Positions 1 through 8,910 of a DNA stretch of 64,000 nucleotides are shown piece after piece. Source of the DNA: Oceanihabitans sp. 2_MG-2023 (lineage in GTDB: Bacteria; Bacteroidota; Bacteroidia; Flavobacteriales; Flavobacteriaceae); assembly GCF_030547245.1 (NCBI RefSeq), contig NZ_JAUOQT010000007.1:1-64000 (forward strand), given 5' to 3'. Under the pieces are notes generated by a model, which was not told the origin of the DNA, did no database searches, and worked only from the letters and a program-made list of their open reading frames with translations. Position 1 is the first letter of the stretch, and each line of letters starts with the position of its first letter. The translations under genes and the position numbers were made by a program.

Positions 1-710
1 CAAGATTGTAGTGCAAGTATGTTTGCAGCATTCCAATCGTTAGCAATGGTTTCATTATCTGTTCCATTACATTCTATGGTTTCATCTACAACCGTACAAG
101 CAGTAAGGTCTGGACCGATAGAATCTTCAAGGGTAAGTGTCGCAGTAATAGATGCTTCGTTTCCACAATCATCTGATCCTGTATATATAACTTCAATACT
201 ACCACCCGAACCGCAAGTAGAAACAAGATTTGAAAAATTATAATTGGAAACAACAGTATAGGTAGCAGTAGCATTGCAATCATCGACAGGACAAGTTTGT
301 AACGCTAAAATGTTTGCAGCATTCCAATCGTTAGCAATGGTTTCATTATCTGTACCATTACATTCTAAAGTTTCATCTGTAATAGAACAATTTGATAAGT
401 CTGGTCCAATAGAATCTTCTAGTGTAAGTGTCGCAGTAATTGATGCTTCATTTCCACAATCATCTGATCCTGTATATATAACTTCGATCGTACCACCAGC
501 ACCACAAGTAGAAACAAGGTTGTTAAAATTATAATTAGAAACGATAGTATATGTTGCAGAAATATTACAATCATCAATTGGACAAGTTTGTAACGCTAAA
601 ATATTAGCAGCATTCCAATCGTTAGCAATGGTTTCATTATCTGTTCCATTACATTCTAAAGTTTCATCTGTAACAGAGCAATTGGAAAGATCTGGGGGTG
701 TAGTATCTTC
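1..710 (-). repeat. Near-identical 291-bp tandem repeats inside the secreted protein gene
   Basis: The string cattccaatcgttagcaatg recurs at 29, 320 and 611, exactly 291 bases (97 codons) apart, and the flanking sequence is almost unchanged between the first two copies. Each unit encodes a module with the motifs DDCGNEASITATLTLEDS, ETxECNGTDNETIANDW and NAANILALQ. The third copy is the most divergent and leads into non-repeated modules near 710. High DNA identity suggests recent duplication or ongoing copy-number change. The array probably continues beyond the left edge. Confidence 0.9.
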
Positions 711-2621
711 TATTGTAAGCAAAGCAGAAGTTGTAGTAGTATTTCCACAAGTATCTGTAGCAGTAAAAGTTACAGTTGTAGATCCAGCTGCACCACATTG
801 GTTATCTGATAATCCAGTGTAATCATTAGTCCAATTTATTACACAATCACCAACAACACTGGCACCACCAGCTGTGGTTAACCAATCATTTACTTCTGTT
901 GTATTCCCTGAGCCATCACATTCTACAGTAAGATTTGAAGCTGCGCTATCGATTTCTAAAGAAGGAATAACAGTTATTATAATTGGTTCTGTGATTGGGT
1001 AAGCTACACATGGAGCATCTTGATAACCACTATTAAATTTTATAAAAAATGGGCTATTAGAAACCGCACCAGTACCTGTCATTAATGCACTTGATAAGGA
1101 AATTATCGGGCTACAGTTAGGTGGGTTAAAAGCTTCACAGTTCGTAGAAGCTTCTATATCAAAAGATAGAGTAGCTAGTACATCACTAATATTATTTGCT
1201 TCCGGTAAATCTCCAAATTCCCATATAATACCTCCATTAGTACCAAAAGCGGCATCATAATAAGGTACAGCAGAAGTGCTTGCTGGAGCATTTACTTGGT
1301 ATTGAATACTTCCAGGATTAAAAACACCAGTTTCTGGAATTGGTATTTGTATTAAAAAATCTTCTAATGCTTCATTACCATTATTATGAATATCAATGTC
1401 AAATTGTACTGTTTCTCCAGGATTAATAGTATAAGGTTCAGTAACTGAATTGTCGCCGTTTATATTATTTATAGCTACTTGGCCATCAATAGAAGGAACA
1501 AATGCATCAATAGCCATTGCAATATTAAAAATGATATAAGTATCTTGAATGGATCCATATCTAAAGCTAGTATTAGTTGCTCCATTATCAATAATATCAT
1601 TGTTGGTATTGTCAATATAAAACATACTAATATCTAAACCAGTATTGTTTGTTAAGTTTGGATTTCTAGCATTACCTCCAGTTTCTATAGAAGAATTAAA
1701 AAAGTTTCCGGTAGAATTTCCGGAATGAGATAAAGGAGTCCATTCATCAATAGCAGGGATTATACTCGTATCTATAACACCATCGTCATCTTTATCTTCC
1801 CAGATTTCTAAATAATCTCCAGCAATTCCTCGATCACCTTCCCCAGCAATTAATCCTAGTTTTACATTTACAGGGCCGTTTTGTATTGCATTGAAACCGC
1901 TAACATCTAAAGTATTACTAGCTATTCCACCAACTACATATGCATACCCATCAAAAACAGTAATATCTCTCCATTCCATTAAATCATTGTCGTAAACAAC
2001 AACCATTGCCCAACCACCATAATAACCTGTTCCACCACCATTACCAGTACCTACTTCTACATTTCCAGTAAAATACTCACCAGTACCATTTGCGATAACT
2101 ATATCTGTTACTTCAGCATAAGCAGCATACATATTACCATCTCCAGGATAATATATATCATTAACATCTGCTACAATATCTTGATAACTTGTTTGACTTG
2201 CATGTCTAAACTTTACACTTCTTTTTGCAAGAGATACATTTGAATTATTTGTTCTACCAGTCCAATATAAACCTGCATAAATAATATTAGAACATTCTGG
2301 TATAGCACCATTTTCTGTACTAAAATTTAACGTTGCAGAGGAAGAGTTTGTTGTCTCTGGAAAACTAACTCCATCTACATCTACTTCAACCATAGTATTA
2401 TTACCATTTTGAGTATTTACACCATAATTTTGTAATGTTAAATTGGTATTTCCAATTAATGTAAAATCTCCTTTTATACTATAAAGAGTTTGACCAGGAG
2501 TAGCTGCTGCAGTTCTTTGGGTAAAAGGGACTCTAACTTGACTGTAAATATTATTTAAACTAAAAAAGCATAGACATAAAATGACTACTACTTTTAAAAA
2601 TGAATTAGTATATGTTTTCAT
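1..2621 (-). CDS. Large secreted repeat protein, 3' part beyond the left edge
   Basis: The reading frame opens at an ATG at 2621-2619 and stays open for 873 codons to position 1, so the C-terminus is missing from the window. The product begins with a signal peptide (MKTYTNSFLKVVVILCLCFF...YSQ). Residues 30-400 look like a beta-rich extracellular domain, residues 400-470 resemble a DUF11-type domain (PGETVQFDIDIHNNGNE), and the rest is a series of short cysteine-containing Ig/HYR-like modules. The last visible modules are near-identical 97-residue repeats. It follows the small secreted protein gene by only 10 bases, so the two are probably cotranscribed. Flavobacterial proteins of this form usually end in a gliding-motility/type IX secretion sorting domain; that is inferred because the end is not visible. 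Confidence 0.85.
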   Translation of the reverse strand, partial: MKTYTNSFLKVVVILCLCFFSLNNIYSQVRVPFTQRTAAATPGQTLYSIKGDFTLIGNTNLTLQNYGVNTQNGNNTMVEVDVDGVSFPETTNSSSATLNFSTENGAIPECSNIIYAGLYWTGRTNNSNVSLAKRSVKFRHASQTSYQDIVADVNDIYYPGDGNMYAAYAEVTDIVIANGTGEYFTGNVEVGTGNGGGTGYYGGWAMVVVYDNDLMEWRDITVFDGYAYVVGGIASNTLDVSGFNAIQNGPVNVKLGLIAGEGDRGIAGDYLEIWEDKDDDGVIDTSIIPAIDEWTPLSHSGNSTGNFFNSSIETGGNARNPNLTNNTGLDISMFYIDNTNNDIIDNGATNTSFRYGSIQDTYIIFNIAMAIDAFVPSIDGQVAINNINGDNSVTEPYTINPGETVQFDIDIHNNGNEALEDFLIQIPIPETGVFNPGSIQYQVNAPASTSAVPYYDAAFGTNGGIIWEFGDLPEANNISDVLATLSFDIEASTNCEAFNPPNCSPIISLSSALMTGTGAVSNSPFFIKFNSGYQDAPCVAYPITEPIIITVIPSLEIDSAASNLTVECDGSGNTTEVNDWLTTAGGASVVGDCVINWTNDYTGLSDNQCGAAGSTTVTFTATDTCGNTTTTSALLTIEDTTPPDLSNCSVTDETLECNGTDNETIANDWNAANILALQTCPIDDCNISATYTIVSNYNFNNLVSTCGAGGTIEVIYTGSDDCGNEASITATLTLEDSIGPDLSNCSITDETLECNGTDNETIANDWNAANILALQTCPVDDCNATATYTVVSNYNFSNLVSTCGSGGSIEVIYTGSDDCGNEASITATLTLEDSIGPDLTACTVVDETIECNGTDNETIANDWNAANILALQS

Positions 2622-2631
2622 AGTCTATGTT

Positions 2632-3114
2632 TTAAGAAGCTAATTGTTTCGTGTAATATTGTTTTACTGTAACTGGTAAACAATTAAACTTTTGTAATTC
2701 ACTATTATTTTTAATATCTATTTGATATCTATAGTAGATGTACTTTAGGTTATCAAATTGTTTAAGTTTAGAGCAGTCTATTGCTTCTAAATTTAAATTT
2801 GGTTTTAAAATATCTATGATTATCATTTCTACAGAACTGGAGAAATTTAAGGATGTATTTAATTTATCAATATTACTACTTGTAACTCGAATTAACTTAA
2901 TACTATTTTCGGTATTGTAAGTCTTTGTTTCATTTTGCTCTAAGTAAGCAACACCAACTTCTGCTTCAGTAGCTAAGTATTTAAATCCTTCTAGAGAATT
3001 ACTTTTCATATATTGACTATTCATAAAATCAGAATAATCAAGTTTAACTAATTCTTGTGCGAAACCAAATTGTGATATTAGGCATACCACAAATAATAAG
3101 ATTACTTTTCTCAT
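2632..3114 (-). CDS. Small secreted protein of unknown function
   Basis: The gene encodes 160 residues starting with a clear signal peptide (MRKVILLFVVCLISQFGFAQ), so the mature product should be exported. I recognise no domain. The mature part is mixed alpha/beta with one long polar segment and two cysteines near the middle and the C-terminus (AIDCSKLKQF, QKFNCLPV). It sits 10 bases upstream of the large secreted repeat protein, in the same direction. It may be an accessory or co-secreted partner of that protein, but this rests on position only. Confidence 0.7.
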   Translation of the reverse strand: MRKVILLFVVCLISQFGFAQELVKLDYSDFMNSQYMKSNSLEGFKYLATEAEVGVAYLEQNETKTYNTENSIKLIRVTSSNIDKLNTSLNFSSSVEMIIIDILKPNLNLEAIDCSKLKQFDNLKYIYYRYQIDIKNNSELQKFNCLPVTVKQYYTKQLAS

Positions 3115-3466
3115 AATTATATAAATCTTAAATTTTTAACTAATAAAAATTACTTTATTGTTCAATACCGTTTTTGACACAAAAATAGTATAAAAGTCAC
3201 TTTTATAAATTAAAATAATTATATTTTAAAAATAAACCAAAATGTAAAGTAAGACGTTAATCTTTAGAGAGGGAAGTACATTATTTTAAATGTGTTTAGA
3301 TTAAGTTTAATTATTAAATTTGGGTTATTAATTAATAGCTTATGTAACAAATTAATAGCGATTTTAGTTTTCCATCAAATAAAAGTGCTAAGTAACTCAA
3401 AAATTCGACAAAAGGAATAGCGATTACATTTAATCGTTAAAATATCATAATTTAACGAATAGAAAA
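3115..3466. other. 352-base AT-rich intergenic region between divergent genes
   Basis: This stretch separates the leftward secreted-protein pair from the rightward SixA gene, so it should hold promoters for both. On the minus strand a TATTTTTG box (plus-strand caaaaata, 3180-3187) lies 65 bases before the small secreted protein. I find no convincing rightward box and no RNA gene or hairpin of note. Confidence 0.5.
3180..3187 (-). promoter_or_regulatory. Candidate -7 box for the secreted-protein pair
   Basis: The minus strand reads TATTTTTG, matching the Bacteroidota -7 consensus TAnnTTTG. It lies 65 bases before the ATG at 3114. No matching -33 TTG element is evident at 19-21 bases. Confidence 0.3.
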
Positions 3467-3952
3467 ATGAAAAAAATCACAATAATTAGACATGCAAAAT
3501 CCTCCTGGGAACACCAAGTGATAGATTTTGAGAGACCGTTGAAAAAGAGAGGGTTAGAAGATGCTTTTTTAGTTTCAACACATTTAGATAATCAAATTAT
3601 AAAACCAGATTTAATTGTTTCAAGTGATGCAAATAGAGCTAGAACGACTGCAGAGATTTTTATTAAAACACTAAATTTTCAACACATTGATTTTCAAACA
3701 AATAGTAAATTGTATGATTTTTCTGGAAATGATTTAATTCAAGTCATAAAAAACTATGATAATCGTATTAATCATTTAATGGTTTTTGGTCATAATTTTG
3801 CTATCACATCTTTTGTAAACACCTATGGTTCTGTTATATATGATAACGTACCAACTAGCGGTTTAGTTAGTATAGATTTTAATATAGATAAATGGAAGCA
3901 TTTAGTACCTGGAAAAACGGTATTAAAAATTTTTCCGAAGGATTTAAAATAA
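3467..3952 (+). CDS. SixA-like phosphohistidine phosphatase (histidine phosphatase superfamily)
   Basis: The 161-residue product starts with the phosphatase signature IIRHAKSSW, with catalytic His9 in the RHxK motif. A second conserved histidine occurs in MVFGHNFAITSF. The length is that of the short SixA branch, whose E. coli member removes phosphate from histidine phosphotransfer domains. There is no signal peptide, so it should act in the cytoplasm. It lies 72 bases upstream of ppk1, and this pairing suggests a role in phosphate-related metabolism or signalling. The true substrate cannot be read from sequence. Confidence 0.85.
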   Translation: MKKITIIRHAKSSWEHQVIDFERPLKKRGLEDAFLVSTHLDNQIIKPDLIVSSDANRARTTAEIFIKTLNFQHIDFQTNSKLYDFSGNDLIQVIKNYDNRINHLMVFGHNFAITSFVNTYGSVIYDNVPTSGLVSIDFNIDKWKHLVPGKTVLKIFPKDLK

Positions 3953-3997
3953 CTTAAATCTATATCTTTTTTGAACTAAAAAAAGTATTAATTAATT

Positions 3998-4005
3998 TAT
4001 ATTTG
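3998..4005 (+). promoter_or_regulatory. Candidate -7 box for ppk1
   Basis: TATATTTG matches TAnnTTTG and ends 19 bases before the ppk1 ATG. The nearest upstream TTG (3971-3973) is 24 bases away, longer than the usual 19-21. It suggests that ppk1-ppx can be transcribed separately from the SixA gene. Confidence 0.4.
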
Positions 4006-4024
4006 TTTAAGAAAACACTACTAA

Positions 4025-6082
4025 ATGACTAAAGCAGAAAAATTAAATAACATATATATTAATAGAGAAGTTAGCTGGTTACAGTTTAATGCTAGAGTTT
4101 TACAAGAGGCAGAAGATGAGGATGTTCCGTTAATTGAAAGGTTACGTTTTTTAGGGATTTTTTCTAATAATTTAGATGAATTTTTTAAAGTAAGATACGC
4201 CACAGTAAAACGTATTGTTGAAGCTGGAAAAGGAGGTAAAAGCGAACTAGGAGGAATAAAAGCTAATGATTTATTAGAAAAAATAACACAAATAGTTATT
4301 AAACAACAAAGTGAAAGCTTAAAGATTTTACAGGTTATTCAAAAGAAGTTAGAATCTGAAAATATTTTCATAATTAAGGAAAATCAAATAAATAAAGAGC
4401 AACATCAATTTATTAAAAATTACTTTCTTCAAAAAGTAAGTCCAGCATTAGTAACTATCGTACTTAACGAGTTTGTAAAACTTCCAAACCTTAAAGATAG
4501 TGCGGCTTATTTAGCAGTAAATATGATGCTTAATAATAATGAAAATCAGTATGCACTAATTGAAATATCTAAAGCAATGAATAGGTTTGTTGTTTTGCCT
4601 AAACAAGATGACAAAAACTATATTATTATGGTAGACGATTTACTTCGTTATTGTTTGGATGATATTTTTAACATATTTGATTACAAAAGTATTTCTGCTC
4701 ATATGATTAAAATCACCAGAGATGGTGAATTAGATTTTGAAAGTGATTTAAGTAAAAGTTTTATTGAAAAAATATCAGACAGTGTAAAAGACAGACAAAT
4801 TGGAGATCCAGTTCGTTTTGTATATGATAAAACAATAGACAAAACAACGCTTCAATATTTCATGACAAAAATGGATATTGAAAATACAGATAGTATTATT
4901 CCAGGTGGAAGATATCATAACAGAAGAGACTATATGAGCTTTCCTAGTTTAGGAAGAACCGATTTACTCTACAACAAAATTGAAGCTTTACCAATAAAAG
5001 GTTTAAGTCTTGAAAAAAGTATATTTAGCGAAATAGCAAAAAAAGATTATTTGCTATATGCACCTTATCACACCTTTTCATATATCGTTAAATTTTTACG
5101 GGAAGCTGCTTTAGATCCTTCTGTTAAAAGTATTAAAATAACGATCTATCGATTAGCGCAAATATCGCATGTAGCAAGCTCACTAATTAATGCTGCAAAA
5201 AACGGCAAAAAAGTTACGGTATCTATAGAAATTAGAGCCAGGTTTGATGAACAAGCGAATATAGATTATGCCGAACAAATGCAACAAGAAGGCATCCATC
5301 TATTGTTTGGAGTTCCTGGTTTAAAAGTGCATAGTAAAATGTGTGTGGTAGAGCGCGAAGAAAACAATAAAAATGTGCGTTACGGATTTATTAGTACAGG
5401 TAATTTTAACGAATCTACAGCAAGAATATATACCGATTATACCCTTTTTACTTCCAACCAAAAAATATTAAAAGACATCAATAAAGTGTTTAGTTTTTTC
5501 GATACGAATTATCGTGTTTTTAGATACAAACATATTATTAAATCACCACATTATACCAAGTCGGCATTTTTTAAATTAATTAATCAAGAAATAGAAAATG
5601 TAAAAGCAGGTAAACCAGCATATATTAAGCTTAAAATGAATAGCATGTCTAGCTATAAAATGATAGATAAACTATACGAAGCTAGTCGAGCTGGTGTGAA
5701 AATTCAATTAATAATTAGAGGTCTTTGCTGTTTAATTCCTGGTAAAAAAGGAATGAGTGAAAACATAGAAGCTATTAGTATAATTGATAAGTTTTTAGAA
5801 CATACAAGACTCTTCGTTTTCTGTAATAATAACAATCCTAAAGTTTATATTTCTTCTGCAGATTGGATGACAAGAAATATAGAAAATAGAGTAGAAGTAA
5901 GCTGTCCTATATATGATGAAGAAATTAAACAGGAATTAATAGACACCTATAATATTTGCTGGAATGATAATGTGAAAGCAAGAATATTAAACGCAAGTCA
6001 AAATAATAAATATAAACGTAATGATAAACCAAAGGTTAGAACACAATTTGAGACCTATAATTATTACCTAAATAGACAATAA
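4025..6082 (+). CDS. ppk1: Polyphosphate kinase 1
   Basis: The 685-residue protein has the usual Ppk1 length and order: N-terminal helical domain (NREVSWLQFNARVLQEAED), head domain, and two C-terminal phospholipase-D-like domains. His436 in LKVHSKM corresponds to the autophosphorylated histidine (E. coli His435). The ATP-site motifs ARIYTDYTLFT and IRGLCCLIPG follow. Ppk1 makes inorganic polyphosphate reversibly from ATP, peripherally at the membrane. The stop codon directly abuts the ATG of the Ppx/GppA gene, so synthesis and breakdown enzymes are encoded together and probably translationally coupled. Confidence 0.97.
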   Translation: MTKAEKLNNIYINREVSWLQFNARVLQEAEDEDVPLIERLRFLGIFSNNLDEFFKVRYATVKRIVEAGKGGKSELGGIKANDLLEKITQIVIKQQSESLKILQVIQKKLESENIFIIKENQINKEQHQFIKNYFLQKVSPALVTIVLNEFVKLPNLKDSAAYLAVNMMLNNNENQYALIEISKAMNRFVVLPKQDDKNYIIMVDDLLRYCLDDIFNIFDYKSISAHMIKITRDGELDFESDLSKSFIEKISDSVKDRQIGDPVRFVYDKTIDKTTLQYFMTKMDIENTDSIIPGGRYHNRRDYMSFPSLGRTDLLYNKIEALPIKGLSLEKSIFSEIAKKDYLLYAPYHTFSYIVKFLREAALDPSVKSIKITIYRLAQISHVASSLINAAKNGKKVTVSIEIRARFDEQANIDYAEQMQQEGIHLLFGVPGLKVHSKMCVVEREENNKNVRYGFISTGNFNESTARIYTDYTLFTSNQKILKDINKVFSFFDTNYRVFRYKHIIKSPHYTKSAFFKLINQEIENVKAGKPAYIKLKMNSMSSYKMIDKLYEASRAGVKIQLIIRGLCCLIPGKKGMSENIEAISIIDKFLEHTRLFVFCNNNNPKVYISSADWMTRNIENRVEVSCPIYDEEIKQELIDTYNICWNDNVKARILNASQNNKYKRNDKPKVRTQFETYNYYLNRQ

Positions 6083-6988
6083 ATGTTATCTATAAAAAAA
6101 TACGCAGCTATAGATATTGGATCAAATGCTGTAAGACTATTAATAGCAAATATTATAGAAGAAAAAGGGAAAGCGCCTCGATTTAAAAAAAGTTCGTTAG
6201 TACGTGTGCCAATTCGTTTAGGAGCAGATGTTTTTGTAAAACAAAAAATATCAAAAGAAAACACTAAAAGAATGCTAGATACTATGCTAGCTTTTAAATT
6301 ATTAATGCAATCGCATAAAGTAGAAAAGTATAAAGCATGTGCAACATCTGCTATGCGTGAAGCAGTAAATGGAGAAAAAACTGCAGCACTTATTTTAGAA
6401 CAAACGCAATTAAAAATAGATATTATTGATGGTGAAGAAGAAGCTGCAATTATTGCTGCAACAGATTTACATGCATTTATAGATAAAAATAAAACCTACT
6501 TATATGTAGATGTTGGTGGAGGAAGTACAGAATTTACAGTTATAAGAAACGGGGAATCTGTTACCTCAAGGTCCTTTAAAATTGGAACCGTTAGATTGCT
6601 AAACGATATAGTTAAAAAAGAAACCTGGTACGAGTTGGAGCAATGGATAAAGGAAAAAACGTCTATTTACGATAAAATAGATGTCATTGGTTCTGGTGGG
6701 AACATTAACAAAATATTTAAAATTTCTGGTAAGGCATTTGGTAAACCGTTAACCTATTTTTATTTAACAAGCTACTATAATATGTTGCAAACGTATTCTT
6801 ATGAAGAACGTATAACAGAACTAAATTTAAATCAAGATAGAGCAGATGTAATTATTCCAGCAACAAGAATATATTTATCTGCAATGAAATGGAGTGGGGC
6901 AAAAGACTTATATGTACCTAAAATTGGTTTAGCAGATGGTATTATAAAGAGTATGTATTACGATACTGTTTCAAGTAATATACAGTAA
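6083..6988 (+). CDS. ppx: Exopolyphosphatase / Ppx-GppA family phosphatase
   Basis: The 301-residue protein has both ATP-binding loops of the actin-like Ppx/GppA fold: AAIDIGSNAVRLLI near the N-terminus and YVDVGGGSTEF near residue 147. The catalytic glutamate is expected in the CATSAMREA region. It is short, lacking the C-terminal HD-like domains of E. coli Ppx, as usual in this phylum. It starts on the base after the ppk1 stop. Members cleave terminal phosphate from polyphosphate or the gamma phosphate of pppGpp; the neighbourhood favours polyphosphate. Confidence 0.92.
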   Translation: MLSIKKYAAIDIGSNAVRLLIANIIEEKGKAPRFKKSSLVRVPIRLGADVFVKQKISKENTKRMLDTMLAFKLLMQSHKVEKYKACATSAMREAVNGEKTAALILEQTQLKIDIIDGEEEAAIIAATDLHAFIDKNKTYLYVDVGGGSTEFTVIRNGESVTSRSFKIGTVRLLNDIVKKETWYELEQWIKEKTSIYDKIDVIGSGGNINKIFKISGKAFGKPLTYFYLTSYYNMLQTYSYEERITELNLNQDRADVIIPATRIYLSAMKWSGAKDLYVPKIGLADGIIKSMYYDTVSSNIQ

Positions 6989-7146
6989 AAATTTGCTTTT
7001 TATCTTTTATATGACTGAAATTTAGGAATTTAATTTATATTTATCCACCTTATATAAACATCACTTATAAATTTTGTGTGTATTATAAAACAAAATTTAA
7101 AATGAATAACAAACCATTTTTAACCTTAATCAATACTTTTATTAAG

Positions 7147-7680
7147 ATGAAAAAAACAATACTATTTATAACCCTTTTATGCAGTTCTTTTTACGGTTTT
7201 TCACAAGAAAAAGATGTGCTTTATGGTGTTAGAGGAGGACTAAATATTTCTAATTTAGATTTTGATCCTGCTCCAGAATTTACAAACCAACACAGAAATG
7301 GTTTTGCTTTTGGATTTTTTGGAGAGTTTGATTTAAGTGATACAATTGCATTGATGCCAGAACTTCAATTTTCTGCTGAAGGTGCTAAAGAAAAATCGTT
7401 ACGTATTGACTATATTCAAGCACCAATTCTTTTTAAATATAGAATTACAGATAAAATTTCGGCAGGTGCAGGACCTTTAGTAGGTGTGAAAATTCATGAA
7501 GAAAATGATGGGTTTAAAAACTTTGCGCTTTCTGGAATTATAGGAGGAGAATATATGATTACAAGCGAAATATTTGTAGATCTAAGATATAGTTATGGTT
7601 TTACTAATAAAATTGATAAAGAATCTGATTATAAGGTGAGACAAACAAATATTCAATTTGGAGTAGGGTATAAAATCTAG
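7147..7680 (+). CDS. Outer-membrane beta-barrel protein (PorT/OMP_b-brl type), first of a pair
   Basis: I place the start at the ATG at 7147, giving 177 residues, because the signal peptide MKKTILFITLLCSSFYGFSQ begins there. An in-frame GTG at 7078 would put 23 unrelated residues before it. The mature part has alternating strands typical of small outer-membrane barrels: GVRGGLNISNLDF, MPELQFSAEG, ISAGAGPLVGVKI and FVDLRYSYGF, ending in an aromatic-rich strand (FGVGYKI). The next gene encodes a paralogue with the same strand order. The specific role is unknown. Confidence 0.85.
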   Translation: MKKTILFITLLCSSFYGFSQEKDVLYGVRGGLNISNLDFDPAPEFTNQHRNGFAFGFFGEFDLSDTIALMPELQFSAEGAKEKSLRIDYIQAPILFKYRITDKISAGAGPLVGVKIHEENDGFKNFALSGIIGGEYMITSEIFVDLRYSYGFTNKIDKESDYKVRQTNIQFGVGYKI

Positions 7681-7742
7681 TTTTATTCTTTTAGAAACTT
7701 TTTTATTATTACTTTAGTCTTTTAATTTATAATTTATAAACA

Positions 7743-8270
7743 ATGAGAAAAAATTTACTATTAATAGCTTTTTTATTTACTGGTTTTTTAATGCAAGCAC
7801 AAGATGTTACTTCTGGTGTTCGTGTAGCAGTAAACATTTCTAATTTAGATTTTGAACCAGATCCAACTTTTGATAATACACATAGAAATGGTTTGGCTAT
7901 TGGTGCTTTTGTAGACTATGCTTTTTCTGAAAAAATATCGGTTATGCCAGAATTAATGTATTCTGCAGAAGGAGGAAAAGACAGAAGTTTAAGAGCTAAT
8001 TATATACAATTGCCTATTACTTTACGTTATCATATTGGTCAATTATCTATTGGAGTTGGACCGCAAGCAAATTTAAAAATTTGGGATTATGAAGATGGTT
8101 ATAAAACTTTTACTTTTTCTGGAGTAGGAGGATTACAATATGATTTATTTGAAAATTTCTTTATAGATGCTAGATTTAGCTATGGATTTGGTAATATTTT
8201 AGATGATAATGAAGCAAATTTGGAAGCTAAAAATTCAACCATTCAATTAGGTATTGGTTTAAAAATATAA
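7743..8270 (+). CDS. Outer-membrane beta-barrel protein, second of a pair
   Basis: The 175-residue protein has a signal peptide (MRKNLLLIAFLFTGFLMQAQ) and the same barrel segments as its upstream neighbour: VAVNISNLDFEPDPTF, HRNGLAIGAF, MPELMYSAEGG and FIDARFSYGFGN. The shared blocks NISNLDF, HRNG and SAEG, and the nearly equal length, show a tandem duplication that has since diverged. The gap between the genes is 62 bases without a terminator, and a strong terminator follows this gene. Function beyond an outer-membrane location is not evident. Confidence 0.85.
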   Translation: MRKNLLLIAFLFTGFLMQAQDVTSGVRVAVNISNLDFEPDPTFDNTHRNGLAIGAFVDYAFSEKISVMPELMYSAEGGKDRSLRANYIQLPITLRYHIGQLSIGVGPQANLKIWDYEDGYKTFTFSGVGGLQYDLFENFFIDARFSYGFGNILDDNEANLEAKNSTIQLGIGLKI

Positions 8271-8290
8271 GTAGTTAATACATCCTATAA

Positions 8291-8325
8291 AAAAAGCCTT
8301 CAAGAACTATCTTGAAGGCTTTTTT
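8291..8325. terminator. Bidirectional rho-independent terminator
   Basis: A 14-base stem (AAAAAGCCTTCAAG paired with CTTGAAGGCTTTTT) with a 6-base loop is flanked by an A-run and a T-run. It serves both the barrel gene pair from the left and miaE from the right, whose stop codons lie just outside. Confidence 0.9.
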
Positions 8326-8327
8326 AG

Positions 8328-8909
8328 TTAACCATGTATACTTTCGCTTTTACTTAAATCTTTCATTATTTCTGCTTCATAATCTAATAAGCTTTGCCAT
8401 TTTTCATCTACTTCTTTTCGGTTTCCGTATTGCCTTGCAAAGCCTAGAAACATGGTATAATGATTTGCTTCACTAACCATTAAGTTTTTATAAAAAGTAG
8501 CTAGTTTTTTATCTTCTAACGCTTCCGAAAGTAATCGAAAACGTTCACAGCTTCTTGCTTCAATTAAAGCTGCATAAAGTAACCTATGCACTAATTGTGT
8601 TGTTCTGCTTCCTCCTTTAGGAAAGAACTTTAATAGCGCTATTACGTATTCATCTTTTCTATCTCTACCAAGTGTCCAGCCTTTTTCAAGAATAATATCA
8701 TGTACCATTTTAAAATGGCTAATTTCTTCTTTTACCAAAGCAACCATTTCTTGTACAAGTTCTGTGTACTCTGGAAAACTTACAATTAATGAAATTGCTG
8801 TACTTGTTGCTTTTTGCTCACAAAAAGCATGGTCTGTAAGAATATCTTCTATATTCTTTTCTACAATATTTACCCAACGCGGATCTGTTGGTAGTTTTAA
8901 TCCTAGCAT
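8328..8909 (-). CDS. miaE: tRNA-(ms2io6A)-hydroxylase MiaE
   Basis: The 193-residue protein matches the MiaE family in length and in its di-iron ferritin-like motifs: EEISHFKMVHD, EARSCERF and SEANHYTMF supply the Glu and ExxH ligands. MiaE hydroxylates the isopentenyl group of ms2i6A at position 37 of tRNA in an oxygen-dependent reaction. It follows the lipoprotein gene by one base, at the end of a dnaX-led operon that stops at the terminator at 8291. Confidence 0.93.
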   Translation of the reverse strand: MLGLKLPTDPRWVNIVEKNIEDILTDHAFCEQKATSTAISLIVSFPEYTELVQEMVALVKEEISHFKMVHDIILEKGWTLGRDRKDEYVIALLKFFPKGGSRTTQLVHRLLYAALIEARSCERFRLLSEALEDKKLATFYKNLMVSEANHYTMFLGFARQYGNRKEVDEKWQSLLDYEAEIMKDLSKSESIHG

Positions 8910-8910
8910 A

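Noticed and set aside
19-822. Short plus-strand open frames over the left edge
   Set aside because: They are antisense shadows of the near-identical repeats in the leftward secreted-protein gene, and their apparent similarity to each other only reflects the 291-bp repeat.
7078-7146. GTG start extending the first barrel protein by 23 residues
   Set aside because: It would bury the signal peptide that begins at the ATG at 7147.
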